Notes: generated by a model from the sequence alone, not told the origin. 35,155 nt of DNA from Acidimicrobiia bacterium (GCA_035948415.1 DASZJD010000127.1:1-35155); one strand, 5' to 3'. Positions 9,528 to 17,456 are shown, counted from the stretch's first letter. Translations and numbers: made by a program.

Positions 9528-11006
9528 CTACCCCTCGACGTCGGCGGCGGTCGCGGCCCGAGGGAGCCGTCTCGGGCTCGGGGTGCCGGTGAGCGTCGTC
9601 ACCGGGTGCACCGGCAGCAGCGCCGGCGACCGTGGGGTTTGGTTGAAGTTGAACTCGCTCGCCAGGTCGCCGAGGACCTTCACGTTCTCGCGCACGGTCG
9701 GGCGGGGATCGGGCCGGCCGTCGGTGGCCGGGCTCAGCCGCTGCCCGCCGAGGAAGTCGTCCTCGATGAACTTCACGTAGGCGTCGAACGAGAGCGTCTG
9801 GTGGTCGACGTAGCCCCGCTTGGCGTAAGGGCTGATCACGAGGCCCGGCACCCGGAGGCCGTAGCCGTTGACGTCGACGGTCGGCGGCACGACGTGGTCG
9901 TAGAAGCCCCCCCAGTCGTCCCAGGCGACGAAGATCGCGGTCGAGTTCCAGTCCGGTCCGTGCATCACCGCGTTGACGAGGCTCGTGACGTACGACTGGC
10001 CGTAGCTGACCGGCGCGGGCGGGTGCTCGCTGACCGCGCCGGAGGGCACGACCCACGAGACCGCCGGCAGCTGGCCGCGCGCCGCCGAGCTGTAGAAGTT
10101 GGCGACCGACTGGATGTTGCCGAGCTGACCGTCGTTGCGGACGGTGTCGAAGAACGGCAGCGGGTTCCAGATGCCGGGGGTCTTGGCGCTCTGGCGGATG
10201 GCCCCGCAGGACAGGGCGGCGTCGTTCCGGCAGTCGGGCTCCGTGCCCGCGACCACGTAGTAGCCCCAGGAGACGCTGTGCTTGTGGAGCAGGTAGGTGA
10301 GGTCGGTCCAGGCGTAGATCGGCGGCGGACGGGTGCCGCCCTGGAAGTCGGCGGGGAGGCCGGGGGCCTGGAGGGCGTTCTGGCAGCTCGACGGCTGGTT
10401 GTGCTGGGTGCAGAACGCCGACCACTCGGAGACCTGGAACAGGTGCTCCGGCAGGCTCCACGAGGCGTTTGGCTCGAACATGTGGTCCTGCAGCACGTAG
10501 TTGTTGGCGTAGGCCCAGTAGTTCGGGATGTCGCTCTGGGTGTGGTAGCCCATGACGTCCGGCGTCGCCGAGTTCGTGCACGCCGGGTTCGTGGTGTTCC
10601 GGCACCCGCGCCGGCCCTGGCCGGCCTGGTTGACGAACCCGTCCATGCGCCCGCCGTTGATGTCGGCGGTGGCGTTGACCTGCCCGTGCGGGCCGCCGCC
10701 GTTCACGTCGGCGTGGTCGGCGAACGGCCGCATGCACTGGCCGGTCCGGGCGTCGGGCACGCACACGCTCGGCGTGCCGCCCTGGGTCGGCAGCCCGTCG
10801 GCGCCCGGATAGGTGCCGAAGTAGCTGTCGAACGAGCGGTTCTCCTGCATGATCACCACGACGTGGCGGATCTTGTGGATCCCCGACGCGGCCTGCGACC
10901 CCGTCGTGGCCTGCGCGCTCCCGCCGCCCGAGCAGGCGGCGACGCCCAGGGTGGCGGCGGCGAGCGTCGCCACCCCGAGCCTGGCTCCGCGGAATTGTCG
11001 TGGCAC
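9528..11006 (-). CDS. Lipoprotein phosphoesterase of the phospholipase C / acid phosphatase family
   Basis: A 492-residue exported hydrolase of the Phosphoesterase family (phospholipase C/AcpA type, alkaline phosphatase superfamily) that releases phosphate from phospholipids or phosphomonoesters. Hallmarks are VVVIMQENRSFDSYFGTYPG (metal site and nucleophile region), SLPEHLFQVSEWSA, IFVAWDDWGGFYDHVVPP and VPGLVISPYAKRGYVDHQTL. The N-terminus is a lipoprotein signal peptide ending LGVAAC, with lipidated Cys at residue 25 of the chosen start. I chose the GTG at 11006 because GAGGAG lies seven bases upstream and gives a normal signal length; a GTG at 11042 would add 12 residues. An 11-base direct repeat upstream suggests phosphate control. 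Confidence 0.9.
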   Translation of the reverse strand: MPRQFRGARLGVATLAAATLGVAACSGGGSAQATTGSQAASGIHKIRHVVVIMQENRSFDSYFGTYPGADGLPTQGGTPSVCVPDARTGQCMRPFADHADVNGGGPHGQVNATADINGGRMDGFVNQAGQGRRGCRNTTNPACTNSATPDVMGYHTQSDIPNYWAYANNYVLQDHMFEPNASWSLPEHLFQVSEWSAFCTQHNQPSSCQNALQAPGLPADFQGGTRPPPIYAWTDLTYLLHKHSVSWGYYVVAGTEPDCRNDAALSCGAIRQSAKTPGIWNPLPFFDTVRNDGQLGNIQSVANFYSSAARGQLPAVSWVVPSGAVSEHPPAPVSYGQSYVTSLVNAVMHGPDWNSTAIFVAWDDWGGFYDHVVPPTVDVNGYGLRVPGLVISPYAKRGYVDHQTLSFDAYVKFIEDDFLGGQRLSPATDGRPDPRPTVRENVKVLGDLASEFNFNQTPRSPALLPVHPVTTLTGTPSPRRLPRAATAADVEG

Positions 11007-11076
11007 CCCGGTGCTCCTCGTCCGTGCCGTCGACGGGGACACTGTGCCCTCGACGCGTCCGGACGACGCGGATCCT

Positions 11077-11095
11077 GTTAGGCCTCGGTTAGGCC
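11077..11095. promoter_or_regulatory. Direct repeat GTTAGGCC with 11-base period, PHO-box-like
   Basis: GTTAGGCC occurs at 11077-11084 and again at 11088-11095, separated by three bases, so the period is 11. Pairs of 11-base direct repeats are the usual target of PhoP/PhoB response regulators. It lies about 70-90 bases upstream of the phosphoesterase start. Sequence match to known PHO boxes is partial, so this is inference from spacing and context. Confidence 0.4.
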
Positions 11096-11136
11096 GGCTC
11101 CGGCCGACTGGGGGCGGCCGAGGGGTCGGGACGCAG

Positions 11137-12780
11137 TCACGTCTTCCGGCGGCAACCCGCGGACGCGGCCTTCGTCACCGCGTACAGCGAGACGTGGTCC
11201 ACGGTCGTCAGGCGGCGAAGCCCGGGACCGCGGAGGGCGCGGGCGCTGATCAACCCGGTGGCGCGGCCGCGGTCGACGGCGAGCCGCGCCGCCGCGCAGG
11301 CCGCGTCGGCCGGCGTCACGGCGCGCATCCCGGCCGCCTGGCGGTCATCGTGGACGAAGAAGGGCGTCCAGGCCCGCCGCGCCGCCGAGTAGGTGCTGCG
11401 GTCGAGGTAGGCGCCGACGCCGGTGGCGACGAAGTCCTCGTCGGAGACGAGGGCGCCCGAGAGCTGGTGGGCTCGCGCCGCCTCGGCGAGGGCGCGATCG
11501 GGTGAGAAGGGATGGATCGTCGCGCTCGGGTACACCGCCAGCGTCGCGACGACCTGCGCCGTCACGACCGCACCGAGGGCGACCGATGCCCACGCCCCGG
11601 CGCGGCGCGGCCGGGTCCACCCCAGCGGCGTCCCGGCCGGCTCGAGCCCGCCGCCCGGCGCCCGGGCGAGCCAGGCCACGGCCAGGAAGAGCACGAACAC
11701 GGTGCCGGCGTACCGGGCCTGGTCCGGGAGCACCACCACCGCGAAGAAGAGCTCGCAGCCGATCACGCCGAGGCACCACAGCCGCCGGGCCAGCGGCGAG
11801 CGCAGCCCGACCAGCACCACGACGAACACGGCGAGCGACAGCGCCGCCTCGACGAGCCGGCCGGCCGGGAGGCGGTCGAGCAGCTGCGAGTTCCACGCCC
11901 CGACGCGCGCCGGGATCGGGAACAACCCGCGCCAGATCCCGGTGGCGGCGTGCGCCACCCGCGTCGTCCCGGTCGTGGCCAGGTTGCCGAGGCCGGGCGT
12001 GAACTCGTGGAAGTCCCGGGGCGGGAGGCAGGTCAGCGCGGCGCCGACGGCGGCGAGGAGCGCGCCGAGCACGAAGCGCCGTCGCGCTCGCCGCTCTGTC
12101 CCGGCGGGCGGCGGAGACCCGCGACGATCGAGCGCGACCGCAGCCGCGAGCGCGACGGTGAGCACCGCGCCGGCGAGGCTCGTCCAGGCCAGGAGCGCCG
12201 CGGCCGCCAGCGCCGCGCCCCAGGCCGGGCGGGGCCGGCCGAGCGCCACGAGCACGACGACGAGGGCGAGCAGCCCGAGCGAGTACGAGCGGCTGATGAC
12301 GCCGTACTCGAAGGCGACCGAGTACCCGGCGAGCATCGCCACCCGGACCGGCAGCGTGAACGGGGATCGGAACAGGACCAGGGCCGCGGTCGCGGTGACG
12401 ACGACCAGCTCCACGAGCTGAAGGGCGCGGGGGTCGCCGGTGAACCGGGTGACGCCATACAAGACGAGATACCAGGCCAGCGGGTGGCCCTCGTACCGGA
12501 GGTTGCGGTAGAGGCCGCCGAGGGAGTGGCTGGCGCGGGCGATGTTCCAGGCCTGGAGCTCGTCGAACCACATGACGTGCTGCCAGAGCCCGACCGCGGT
12601 GAGGACGCTGAACACGAGGAGGAGGGTGAGGCAGAGCCGGGGAGACCCCGACCGCCGACGCGGGGCCGGGCTCGGGATCGCGGCCGGCGCCGCGTCGGGG
12701 CCGGGCGGGGCGGGTCCGACGTCGGGCGGGGCGCCGGCCGGGGCCGCCGACGGGCCGACCCGCGCTAGCGCCCGGGCCAT
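11137..12780 (-). CDS. Polytopic membrane glycosyltransferase-like protein (GT-C fold)
   Basis: 547 residues with about ten or more hydrophobic segments from residue 49 onward. After the first membrane helix comes VMWFDELQAWNIARASHSLG, with D73/E74 in the first outer loop, then RYEGHPLAWYLVLYGV. This DE-containing loop after helix 1 is the catalytic signature of GT-C glycosyltransferases (ArnT/PMT/GT39-like) that use polyprenyl-phosphate sugars outside the membrane. The C-terminal soluble part (about 430-547) is short and has two Cys. The N-terminal 45 residues are a Pro/Ala-rich cytoplasmic tail. No ribosome site or leaderless hexamer is visible at 12780, so the start could be later. Sugar donor and acceptor are unknown; cell-wall or lipoglycan glycosylation is a reasonable inference. 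Confidence 0.72.
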   Translation of the reverse strand: MARALARVGPSAAPAGAPPDVGPAPPGPDAAPAAIPSPAPRRRSGSPRLCLTLLLVFSVLTAVGLWQHVMWFDELQAWNIARASHSLGGLYRNLRYEGHPLAWYLVLYGVTRFTGDPRALQLVELVVVTATAALVLFRSPFTLPVRVAMLAGYSVAFEYGVISRSYSLGLLALVVVLVALGRPRPAWGAALAAAALLAWTSLAGAVLTVALAAAVALDRRGSPPPAGTERRARRRFVLGALLAAVGAALTCLPPRDFHEFTPGLGNLATTGTTRVAHAATGIWRGLFPIPARVGAWNSQLLDRLPAGRLVEAALSLAVFVVVLVGLRSPLARRLWCLGVIGCELFFAVVVLPDQARYAGTVFVLFLAVAWLARAPGGGLEPAGTPLGWTRPRRAGAWASVALGAVVTAQVVATLAVYPSATIHPFSPDRALAEAARAHQLSGALVSDEDFVATGVGAYLDRSTYSAARRAWTPFFVHDDRQAAGMRAVTPADAACAAARLAVDRGRATGLISARALRGPGLRRLTTVDHVSLYAVTKAASAGCRRKT

Positions 12781-13011
12781 CGCGGGCTCGGCCGCGGCTC
12801 AGCCCGGGCGTGGTCGACGCGCGGCCCGGCTGCGGTTCGCGGGTCGGGCGAGCTCACCCTGCGGGGATCGACCGGCGGGCGCCGAGGCTGAAGGCCCGGC
12901 CGGCGGCCTCAAGTTCCGTCCGGGTGCGGCCGATACCTGAGCCTGCGGTGCGGGGTTCCGGGAGGTCGTGGGGTACTGGACACGAACCGGACGGAAGGAC
13001 GGGGCAAGCTG

Positions 13012-13203
13012 ATGAATCTCTTCGTACTGCGAAGCTGGCTCCAGGCCAGGCTCGGCCGCGACGAGCGGGGAGCCAACCTGGTTGAGTACATCCTGCTCGT
13101 GGCTCTCATCGCGCTCGCGGTGATCGCGGCGGTGGTGTTCCTGCGTGGTCAGGTGAACAGCCAGTTCAGCAACGCTGGCAGCCACTTGAGCACCGGCTCG
13201 TAA
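13012..13203 (+). CDS. Flp-type (type IVb) pilin precursor
   Basis: 63 residues with a canonical class III prepilin structure. A charged leader ends RDERG. The predicted prepilin-peptidase cut lies between G20 and A21, followed by ANLVEYILLVALIALAVIAA with Glu at mature position 5 and Tyr at 6, and one hydrophobic helix with a short hydrophilic tail. It is the structural subunit of Flp/Tad pili used for adhesion. No tad, cpa or rcp assembly genes are in the window, so this is an orphan pilin locus here. Two hairpins directly after the stop suggest a separate, stable, abundant transcript. The 231 bases upstream contain no gene; GGAAGGA lies about 15 bases before the ATG, too far for an ideal ribosome site. 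Confidence 0.93.
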   Translation: MNLFVLRSWLQARLGRDERGANLVEYILLVALIALAVIAAVVFLRGQVNSQFSNAGSHLSTGS

Positions 13204-13221
13204 GACCACAGCCAACCCGTC

Positions 13222-13243
13222 GGGCCCGCCACCGGCGGGGCCC
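13222..13243 (+). terminator. First hairpin after the Flp pilin
   Basis: GGGCCCGCC pairs with the reverse complement at 13234-13243 across an ACC loop, with one bulged G. It lies 18 bases past the pilin stop codon. Confidence 0.45.
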
Positions 13244-13259
13244 GGCTGCAAGCCCAGAC

Positions 13260-13285
13260 GCTGGCCGCCCTTCGGGGCGGCCAGC
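13260..13285 (+). terminator. Second hairpin after the Flp pilin, 11-bp stem with TTCG loop
   Basis: A perfect 11-bp GC-rich stem (13260-13270 with 13275-13285) is closed by the very stable C(TTCG)G tetraloop. No T tract follows. It probably terminates the pilin transcript or protects its 3' end. Confidence 0.6.
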
Positions 13286-13352
13286 TCGCGGCTGCCCCCT
13301 TGCGCGTCGCGACGCGGATCACGGTGACCGCCGGTCGGGGTCTCCGATCGAC

Positions 13353-14048
13353 GTGGCTCCCCTCGCGGTCGTCTCCGCCCGATCGGTGGCGTGGCGCGCC
13401 GCTCGCGCCGCGTCGGGCCCGGCGGGGATCCGGCCCGACTCGCGGGCGGCCTTGCGGTGGGTGGCGGAGCAGCACGCCGTCCGCCTCGACGTCTTGCGCC
13501 ACGTCCTCGACCGCCGGCGGCCGGTGTCGGCCGCCCGCACCGCGAGCGTCGTGGACCGCTGGCGGGCCCAGGGCCTCGTCGACCGGGGGCGCGTCCTGGC
13601 CCGGACCACCGCCGCGGTGTGGCCCACCGCCGCGGGCCTGCGCGCCGTCGGCCTCCGGGGCCGTCCGGCGCCGCCGCCGCTCGGCCTGCTGCCGCACCTC
13701 CACGCCGTCTCGCTGGTCCGAGTCGCGGTCGAGCGGGCGGGCGGCGCGTGGACGAGCGAGCGGCAGCTCCGCCGGGAGCGGACGAGCCCCACCGCCCACG
13801 TCGCCGACGGGCGGTTCCGCGCCGCCGACGGCGTGGACACCGCGGTGGAGGTCGAGCTGACCCCGAAGGGCGCGTCCCGACTCCGTGACATCGTCGAGGA
13901 GCTCCTCGACGACCACGACGCCGTGCTCTACGTCGTCGAAGGGACGCGCGTGCGGACCGTGGTCCAGCGGGCCGTCGACGCGCTCGATGCGGGCCGGCGG
14001 GTCGCCGTCTGCGACCTGGACTGGTTCCGGCTGCACCCCGACCGGTGA
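13353..14048 (+). CDS. Replication-relaxation family protein
   Basis: 231 residues resembling the plasmid replication-relaxation family (winged-helix DNA-binding proteins found with mobilisation genes). The N-terminal half forms a helix-turn-helix (LRHVLDRRRPVSAARTASVV, then DRWRAQGLVDRGRV). A middle part has PHLHAVSLVRVAVERAGGAW and the C-terminal part has TAVEVELTPKGASRLRDIVE, then LLDDHDAVLYVV, the nuclease-like beta-alpha-beta core with acidic and Lys residues seen in this family. The stop overlaps the GTG of the coupling ATPase by four bases (GTGA), so the two are translationally coupled. The GTG at 13353 is a best guess with no clear ribosome site. The pair suggests DNA processing for transfer. 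Confidence 0.7.
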   Translation: MAPLAVVSARSVAWRAARAASGPAGIRPDSRAALRWVAEQHAVRLDVLRHVLDRRRPVSAARTASVVDRWRAQGLVDRGRVLARTTAAVWPTAAGLRAVGLRGRPAPPPLGLLPHLHAVSLVRVAVERAGGAWTSERQLRRERTSPTAHVADGRFRAADGVDTAVEVELTPKGASRLRDIVEELLDDHDAVLYVVEGTRVRTVVQRAVDALDAGRRVAVCDLDWFRLHPDR

Positions 14049-15691
14049 GCGGGCCCGAGTCAGCCGGCGACGCCCGCGATCCCGTCGGCGCCGCCGCCGG
14101 CGTCGTGGCGCTCGGCGCGCTCGTGGCCCTCGCCGCGCCCGTGCTCGCGGTCGCGGGCCCGCTCGCGCTCCTCATCGACCGGCGGGGCTGGCGGCGGTGG
14201 CCCGCGGCGACGACCGGCGTCCTGCTCACCGCCGTCGCGGTCGTCGCCGGCGGCGCGCACGCGTACGCACGCGTCGTCGCGGGCGCGGCGCGCGGGGTCC
14301 CGCCCGGCCGTGCCGACCTGCTCGGCGCGGTCCTGCTCGGCCTCGCCGCGGGCGTGGCCGCCGGGCCGGCGCTGCCCGCCCTTGTCCACCATCACGACGA
14401 GCACGAGGCGACGCGACACGCACGGGAGCTCAGCCGGCGTCGACGCGCCGCCGCGCAAGCGGATCGGCGGCTGCGCCGAGCCCGCTGGCCGGCGCCCCCG
14501 GGGCACACCGTGCTCGGCGTCGTGCTCGGCGGTTCGCACGCGCCCGCGTCCGCCGCGCCGCGGATCGCCACGCTCCCGAGCCCGACCTGGCTCCGCCAGG
14601 CCCTCGTGGTCGGGGAGACCGGCAGCGGCAAGACGATGACCGCGCTCACGGTCGCCAGCGAGGCGATGCGCGGCGGCTGGGACGTCTACTGGATCGACGG
14701 CAAGGCCGACCCGGAGATCGCGGACCGGTTCCTCGGCCTCGCGCGGCGGTGGGGCGTGGCCGCTCGCGACGGGACTCGCGACCCGATCGACGGGTGGCGC
14801 GGCGGCCCCGACAGCGTCGTGAACCGGCTGCTCGCCACGCAGGCGTTCACCGAGCCGTACTACGCCGGCATCGCCCGGAACGTGCTGCGATGGGCGGTGG
14901 CCGCCGACCCGCCCGCCAGCTTCGCCGAGCTCCTGGCCCGGATGGACCGGCGGAGCCTCCGGCGCCGCTGGCGTCACGACCCCGACGAGGCCGAGAAGAT
15001 CCGCCGTCTCCCCGAGCCCGAGTTCCTCGGGGCTCGGTACCGCTACGAGGGCGTGGCGTGGGCGGTCGGGACCACCCTCGACGGCGACTGGTCCTACGAG
15101 GACGTGGCCGCGGCGTACGTGCCCGTCGGCCGGCCCGAGCACCGGAACCAGGCCGCCGAGGTCGGGGCCTTCATCCTCGAGGACCTCCTCCACTGGGCCA
15201 TGGCCCGCAAGCGGGCCGACCGGGACGCGCTCGTGGTCATCGACGAGTTCTCGAAGCTGGCCGCTCGACCCGACGCCGCCGTGGACCTCGTCGAGCGGGT
15301 GCGCTCGTTCGGGGTCGGGGTGGTGCTGATCGGCCAGACCTGGGCCAGCCTCGGCGGCACCGAGACGGTCCGCGAGCGCCTGGCCGGCACCGTCGGGACC
15401 GTCATCGTCCACCAGCTCAAGGCCCCGGAGCGCCTCGTCGCCCTCGCCGGCACCGAGTGGACGCTCGAGCGCACCGAGCAGACGGCCGGGCTCGCGCCCA
15501 CCGGGCGCGCGTCCCAGCGGGCGGGGCGGCGGTTCGTGGTCGGCCCCGACGACGTGCGCGCGCTCGGCTGCGGGGAGGCCTTCCTCCTCACGCGCGGGCG
15601 GGCGGTCCGGCTCCGCGTCCGCCCCCCGGAGCCGCCCGTCGGCGGCGCGCCCGCGGGCCCGCTGAACGCCGTGCCTCGGATCCCCGGGTAG
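14045..15691 (+). CDS. TraD/FtsK-like type IV coupling ATPase
   Basis: A 548-residue membrane-anchored DNA-pumping or coupling ATPase. The N-terminal 115 residues hold two to three hydrophobic segments (about 15-43, 55-78, 91-115). The motor domain has Walker A GETGSGKT at 190-197, Walker B LVVIDEFSK at 396-404, a sensor-like Gln at 431 (VVLIGQTWASL) and a C-terminal part with CGEAFLLTRGRAVRLRV. This order is that of VirD4/TraD/TraG coupling proteins and chromosomal relatives. It overlaps the replication-relaxation gene by four bases. No relaxase, VirB4 or other secretion gene is present in the window, so either the element is decayed or this pair works alone. Codon use does not differ obviously from its neighbours. 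Confidence 0.82.
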   Translation: MSGPESAGDARDPVGAAAGVVALGALVALAAPVLAVAGPLALLIDRRGWRRWPAATTGVLLTAVAVVAGGAHAYARVVAGAARGVPPGRADLLGAVLLGLAAGVAAGPALPALVHHHDEHEATRHARELSRRRRAAAQADRRLRRARWPAPPGHTVLGVVLGGSHAPASAAPRIATLPSPTWLRQALVVGETGSGKTMTALTVASEAMRGGWDVYWIDGKADPEIADRFLGLARRWGVAARDGTRDPIDGWRGGPDSVVNRLLATQAFTEPYYAGIARNVLRWAVAADPPASFAELLARMDRRSLRRRWRHDPDEAEKIRRLPEPEFLGARYRYEGVAWAVGTTLDGDWSYEDVAAAYVPVGRPEHRNQAAEVGAFILEDLLHWAMARKRADRDALVVIDEFSKLAARPDAAVDLVERVRSFGVGVVLIGQTWASLGGTETVRERLAGTVGTVIVHQLKAPERLVALAGTEWTLERTEQTAGLAPTGRASQRAGRRFVVGPDDVRALGCGEAFLLTRGRAVRLRVRPPEPPVGGAPAGPLNAVPRIPG

Positions 15692-15694
15692 CGT
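15689..15694 (+). promoter_or_regulatory. -10 hexamer TAGCGT formed by the coupling ATPase stop codon
   Basis: The TAG stop codon (15689-15691) continues into CGT to give TAGCGT. A transcript starting near 15701 would have a leader of about 60 bases before the small Cys-rich gene. Confidence 0.35.
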
Positions 15695-15761
15695 CGACGG
15701 AGACGCCGGCTCGCCGGCGGCCAGCGGCCCACGGCCCACGAGTCTCCGGGGGGTGTGCGCG

Positions 15762-16139
15762 ATGCCCATGCGAGAGGACTGCCGGCACTTCGAGAGCCGG
15801 ACCTACGACAACGGGGAGGTCGCCCGGTACTGCGTCCTCGGGCTGGCCCCCGAGCAGCCCTGGCGCTGCCCCGAGCACTGCCCCCGCTACGAGCCGTCGC
15901 TGATCGAGGGCGGGTTCGTGCAGGGGTCGCTGGCCCGCCCCGCCGTCGAGGACGAGCCCGAGGAGGACCCGGGCGAGGCGGCGTCGGTGCTGGAGGACGC
16001 CGAGGCGATCGTCGAGGCCGCGGAGCACGACGTCGTGGTCGACCTCCAGCGGGCCGAGGGCGGCGGGTCGCGCCGGTGGTGGCAGGTCTGGAAGCGGCGC
16101 CCGCCCGACGACGGGGACTTCCACCTCAGCAACCGCTGA
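15762..16139 (+). CDS. Small Cys-rich acidic protein, unknown function
   Basis: About 125 residues starting MPMREDCRHFESRTY. The N-terminal 45 residues contain C7, C24, C36 and C40 with nearby His (CRH, WRCPEHC), a spacing suited to binding one zinc ion or an iron-sulfur cluster. A Tyr/Pro-rich stretch follows, then an acidic helix (about 62-90, EDEPEEDPGEAASVLEDAEA) and a basic, Trp-containing tail (RRWWQVWKRRPP). A second in-frame ATG lies two codons later, and GGGGGG occurs about ten bases upstream. It is 70 bases downstream of the coupling ATPase in the same direction and may belong to the same module. No family with known function is recognised. Confidence 0.72.
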   Translation: MPMREDCRHFESRTYDNGEVARYCVLGLAPEQPWRCPEHCPRYEPSLIEGGFVQGSLARPAVEDEPEEDPGEAASVLEDAEAIVEAAEHDVVVDLQRAEGGGSRRWWQVWKRRPPDDGDFHLSNR

Positions 16140-16193
16140 CGGCGGCGCGCGGCGCTGCGGCCTCGTCGCTCCGTCCCCTCGGCCGCGTCGCGC

Positions 16194-16730
16194 GTGGCCT
16201 TCCGGCCGTTGCGCCGCGCCGACCTCGACCAGCTGCGGCGCTGGCTGAACGAGCCCCACGTCGCGGCGTGGTGGGAACTGGGGGAGGGGCCGCGGGCGCC
16301 CGACGGTGAGCCGGTGACGGCGGAGCAGGTGGAGGCGGAGTACGGCGACGCGCTCGACGACGTCGGCCCGACCCACGTGTTCGTCATCCTCGTCGACGGG
16401 GGGCCGGTCGGTCTCATCCAGTGGTATCGGCTCCCCGACTTCCCCGACTACGCGGCGGCCGTCGGCGAACCGGCCGGTGCCGGGCTCGACCTCTTCGTCG
16501 GCGACCCCGGCCACGTCGGGCGCGGGCTCGGGGCCCTCGCGATCGACCGGTTCGTCACGTCGGTGGTGTTCGCGGCGCGCGACGTCGACCGGTGCGTGGC
16601 CGGGCCCGACGTCCGCAACGAGCGATCCATCCGAGCCTTCGCGAGCGCCGGGTTCCGGTGGGCCCGCGACGCGACCGTGCCCGGCGAGCCGGCGCCCGAG
16701 CGCGTGATGGTCCGGGACCGTGAGCGGTGA
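16194..16730 (+). CDS. GNAT acetyltransferase, aminoglycoside 6'-N-acetyltransferase-like
   Basis: 178 residues of the Acetyltransf_8/AAC(6')-like GNAT group. It begins FRPLRRADLDQLRRWLNEPH, then VAAWWELG, YGDALDDVGPTHVFVILVDG and GPVGLIQWYRLPDFPDYA. The acetyl-CoA site is LFVGDPGHVGRGLGALAI, followed by AGPDVRNERSIRAFASAGFR. Members of this group acetylate aminoglycosides or, in other bacteria, hydroxamate siderophore precursors and peptides; resistance cannot be concluded. The GTG at 16194 is used because the domain starts at residue 3, but no ribosome site or -10 is visible. It converges on the secreted protein gene at 16782 across a hairpin. Confidence 0.85.
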   Translation: MAFRPLRRADLDQLRRWLNEPHVAAWWELGEGPRAPDGEPVTAEQVEAEYGDALDDVGPTHVFVILVDGGPVGLIQWYRLPDFPDYAAAVGEPAGAGLDLFVGDPGHVGRGLGALAIDRFVTSVVFAARDVDRCVAGPDVRNERSIRAFASAGFRWARDATVPGEPAPERVMVRDRER

Positions 16731-16742
16731 CGACCCGCACGG

Positions 16743-16759
16743 GCGCGGCGAGGCCGCGT
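16743..16759. terminator. Hairpin between convergent genes
   Basis: CGCGGC-GAG-GCCGCG gives a 6-bp stem with one extra G-T pair, in the 51-base gap between the convergent GNAT (stop 16730) and the secreted protein gene (stop 16782). It could serve both. Confidence 0.35.
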
Positions 16760-16781
16760 GCCCGCGCCGCGTGTCCCCGGC

Positions 16782-17456
16782 TCAGGCGGCGGCGACCCGC
16801 TGGACGACCGCGGCGATGACCGGCCGCGCCTGCCCCAGCGGTCCGCCTTGGTTGCTGAAGTCGAAGCCGACGAAGGCGCGTCCGACCCGGACCGCGACGA
16901 CGTCGAACACCACGGTGACCGGGTTGCCCGCCCGGTCGGTGGCCTGCAGCGTGGCCTCCCAGCCGGCGTTGTCGTCACCGACGCCCTGGAGGTTGGCGAC
17001 CGGCGCCGCGGTCACCTGGACCGCGGCGCGCCCGACCGCCTTCTTCGTGGCGTTCGTGAGGCACGTCTGCGCGTCCGTGGCCTTGTAGACGCTCAAGAAG
17101 CGGTCGGCGGCGGCGACGTCCTTGAACGCGTAGACGGTGTCCTCGGCCGACGTCAGCTGGTTCGGGGAGCGCAGGTCGGTGAACGTCGGGGACAGTCGCC
17201 GAGGGACGCGCTTGCGCGCCGCGCTGGACGCGGCTCGGATCTGCTTGCAGGCGGCGATGCCCGCGAAGCTCTTGTCGCTGGTGTCGTGCTGCTTGCTCGC
17301 GGTCCACGTCGAGGCGACGTCGGCGCTCGTCAGCGTGCCGGCGCCGAGGAGGGCCCGGTCGGTGGCGGCGACGTGGGCGCGGGCGACGGCGGGACCGGCG
17401 AGCGCGGCGACGAGCGCCACCCCGACCACGGGGGTCATCCAGCGCGCAGTGGGCAT
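16782..17456 (-). CDS. Secreted protein of unknown function
   Basis: 224 residues with a signal peptide (MPTARWMTPVVGVALVAALA, cut after AVARA). The mature part has two Cys (AACKQI, QTCLTN) that may pair, and an alternating helix and strand layout: LTSADVASTWTASKQHD, then TFTDLRSPNQLTSAEDTVYA, then FKDVAAADRFLSVYKATD, and a C-terminal beta-rich part ending GFDFSNQGGPLGQARPVI and a final helix. This resembles the general shape of PknH-type extracellular sensor domains, but the match is weak. The ATG at 17456 has GGAAGGA nine bases upstream, and TAGGTT at 17522-17527 probably drives a leader of roughly 60 bases. It lies 109 bases downstream of the PQQ-propeller gene, with which it shares direction and export. 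Confidence 0.75.
   Translation of the reverse strand: MPTARWMTPVVGVALVAALAGPAVARAHVAATDRALLGAGTLTSADVASTWTASKQHDTSDKSFAGIAACKQIRAASSAARKRVPRRLSPTFTDLRSPNQLTSAEDTVYAFKDVAAADRFLSVYKATDAQTCLTNATKKAVGRAAVQVTAAPVANLQGVGDDNAGWEATLQATDRAGNPVTVVFDVVAVRVGRAFVGFDFSNQGGPLGQARPVIAAVVQRVAAA

Noticed and set aside
12781-13011. A possible c-di-GMP riboswitch upstream of the Flp pilin.
   Set aside because: The region is GC-rich and can fold, but I found neither the conserved GCAxAGGGCAAACC-like nor GACGCAAAGCC-like cores.
14060-15769. A long minus-strand open frame opposite the coupling ATPase.
   Set aside because: Its composition is that of an antisense shadow, and the plus strand carries clear Walker motifs.
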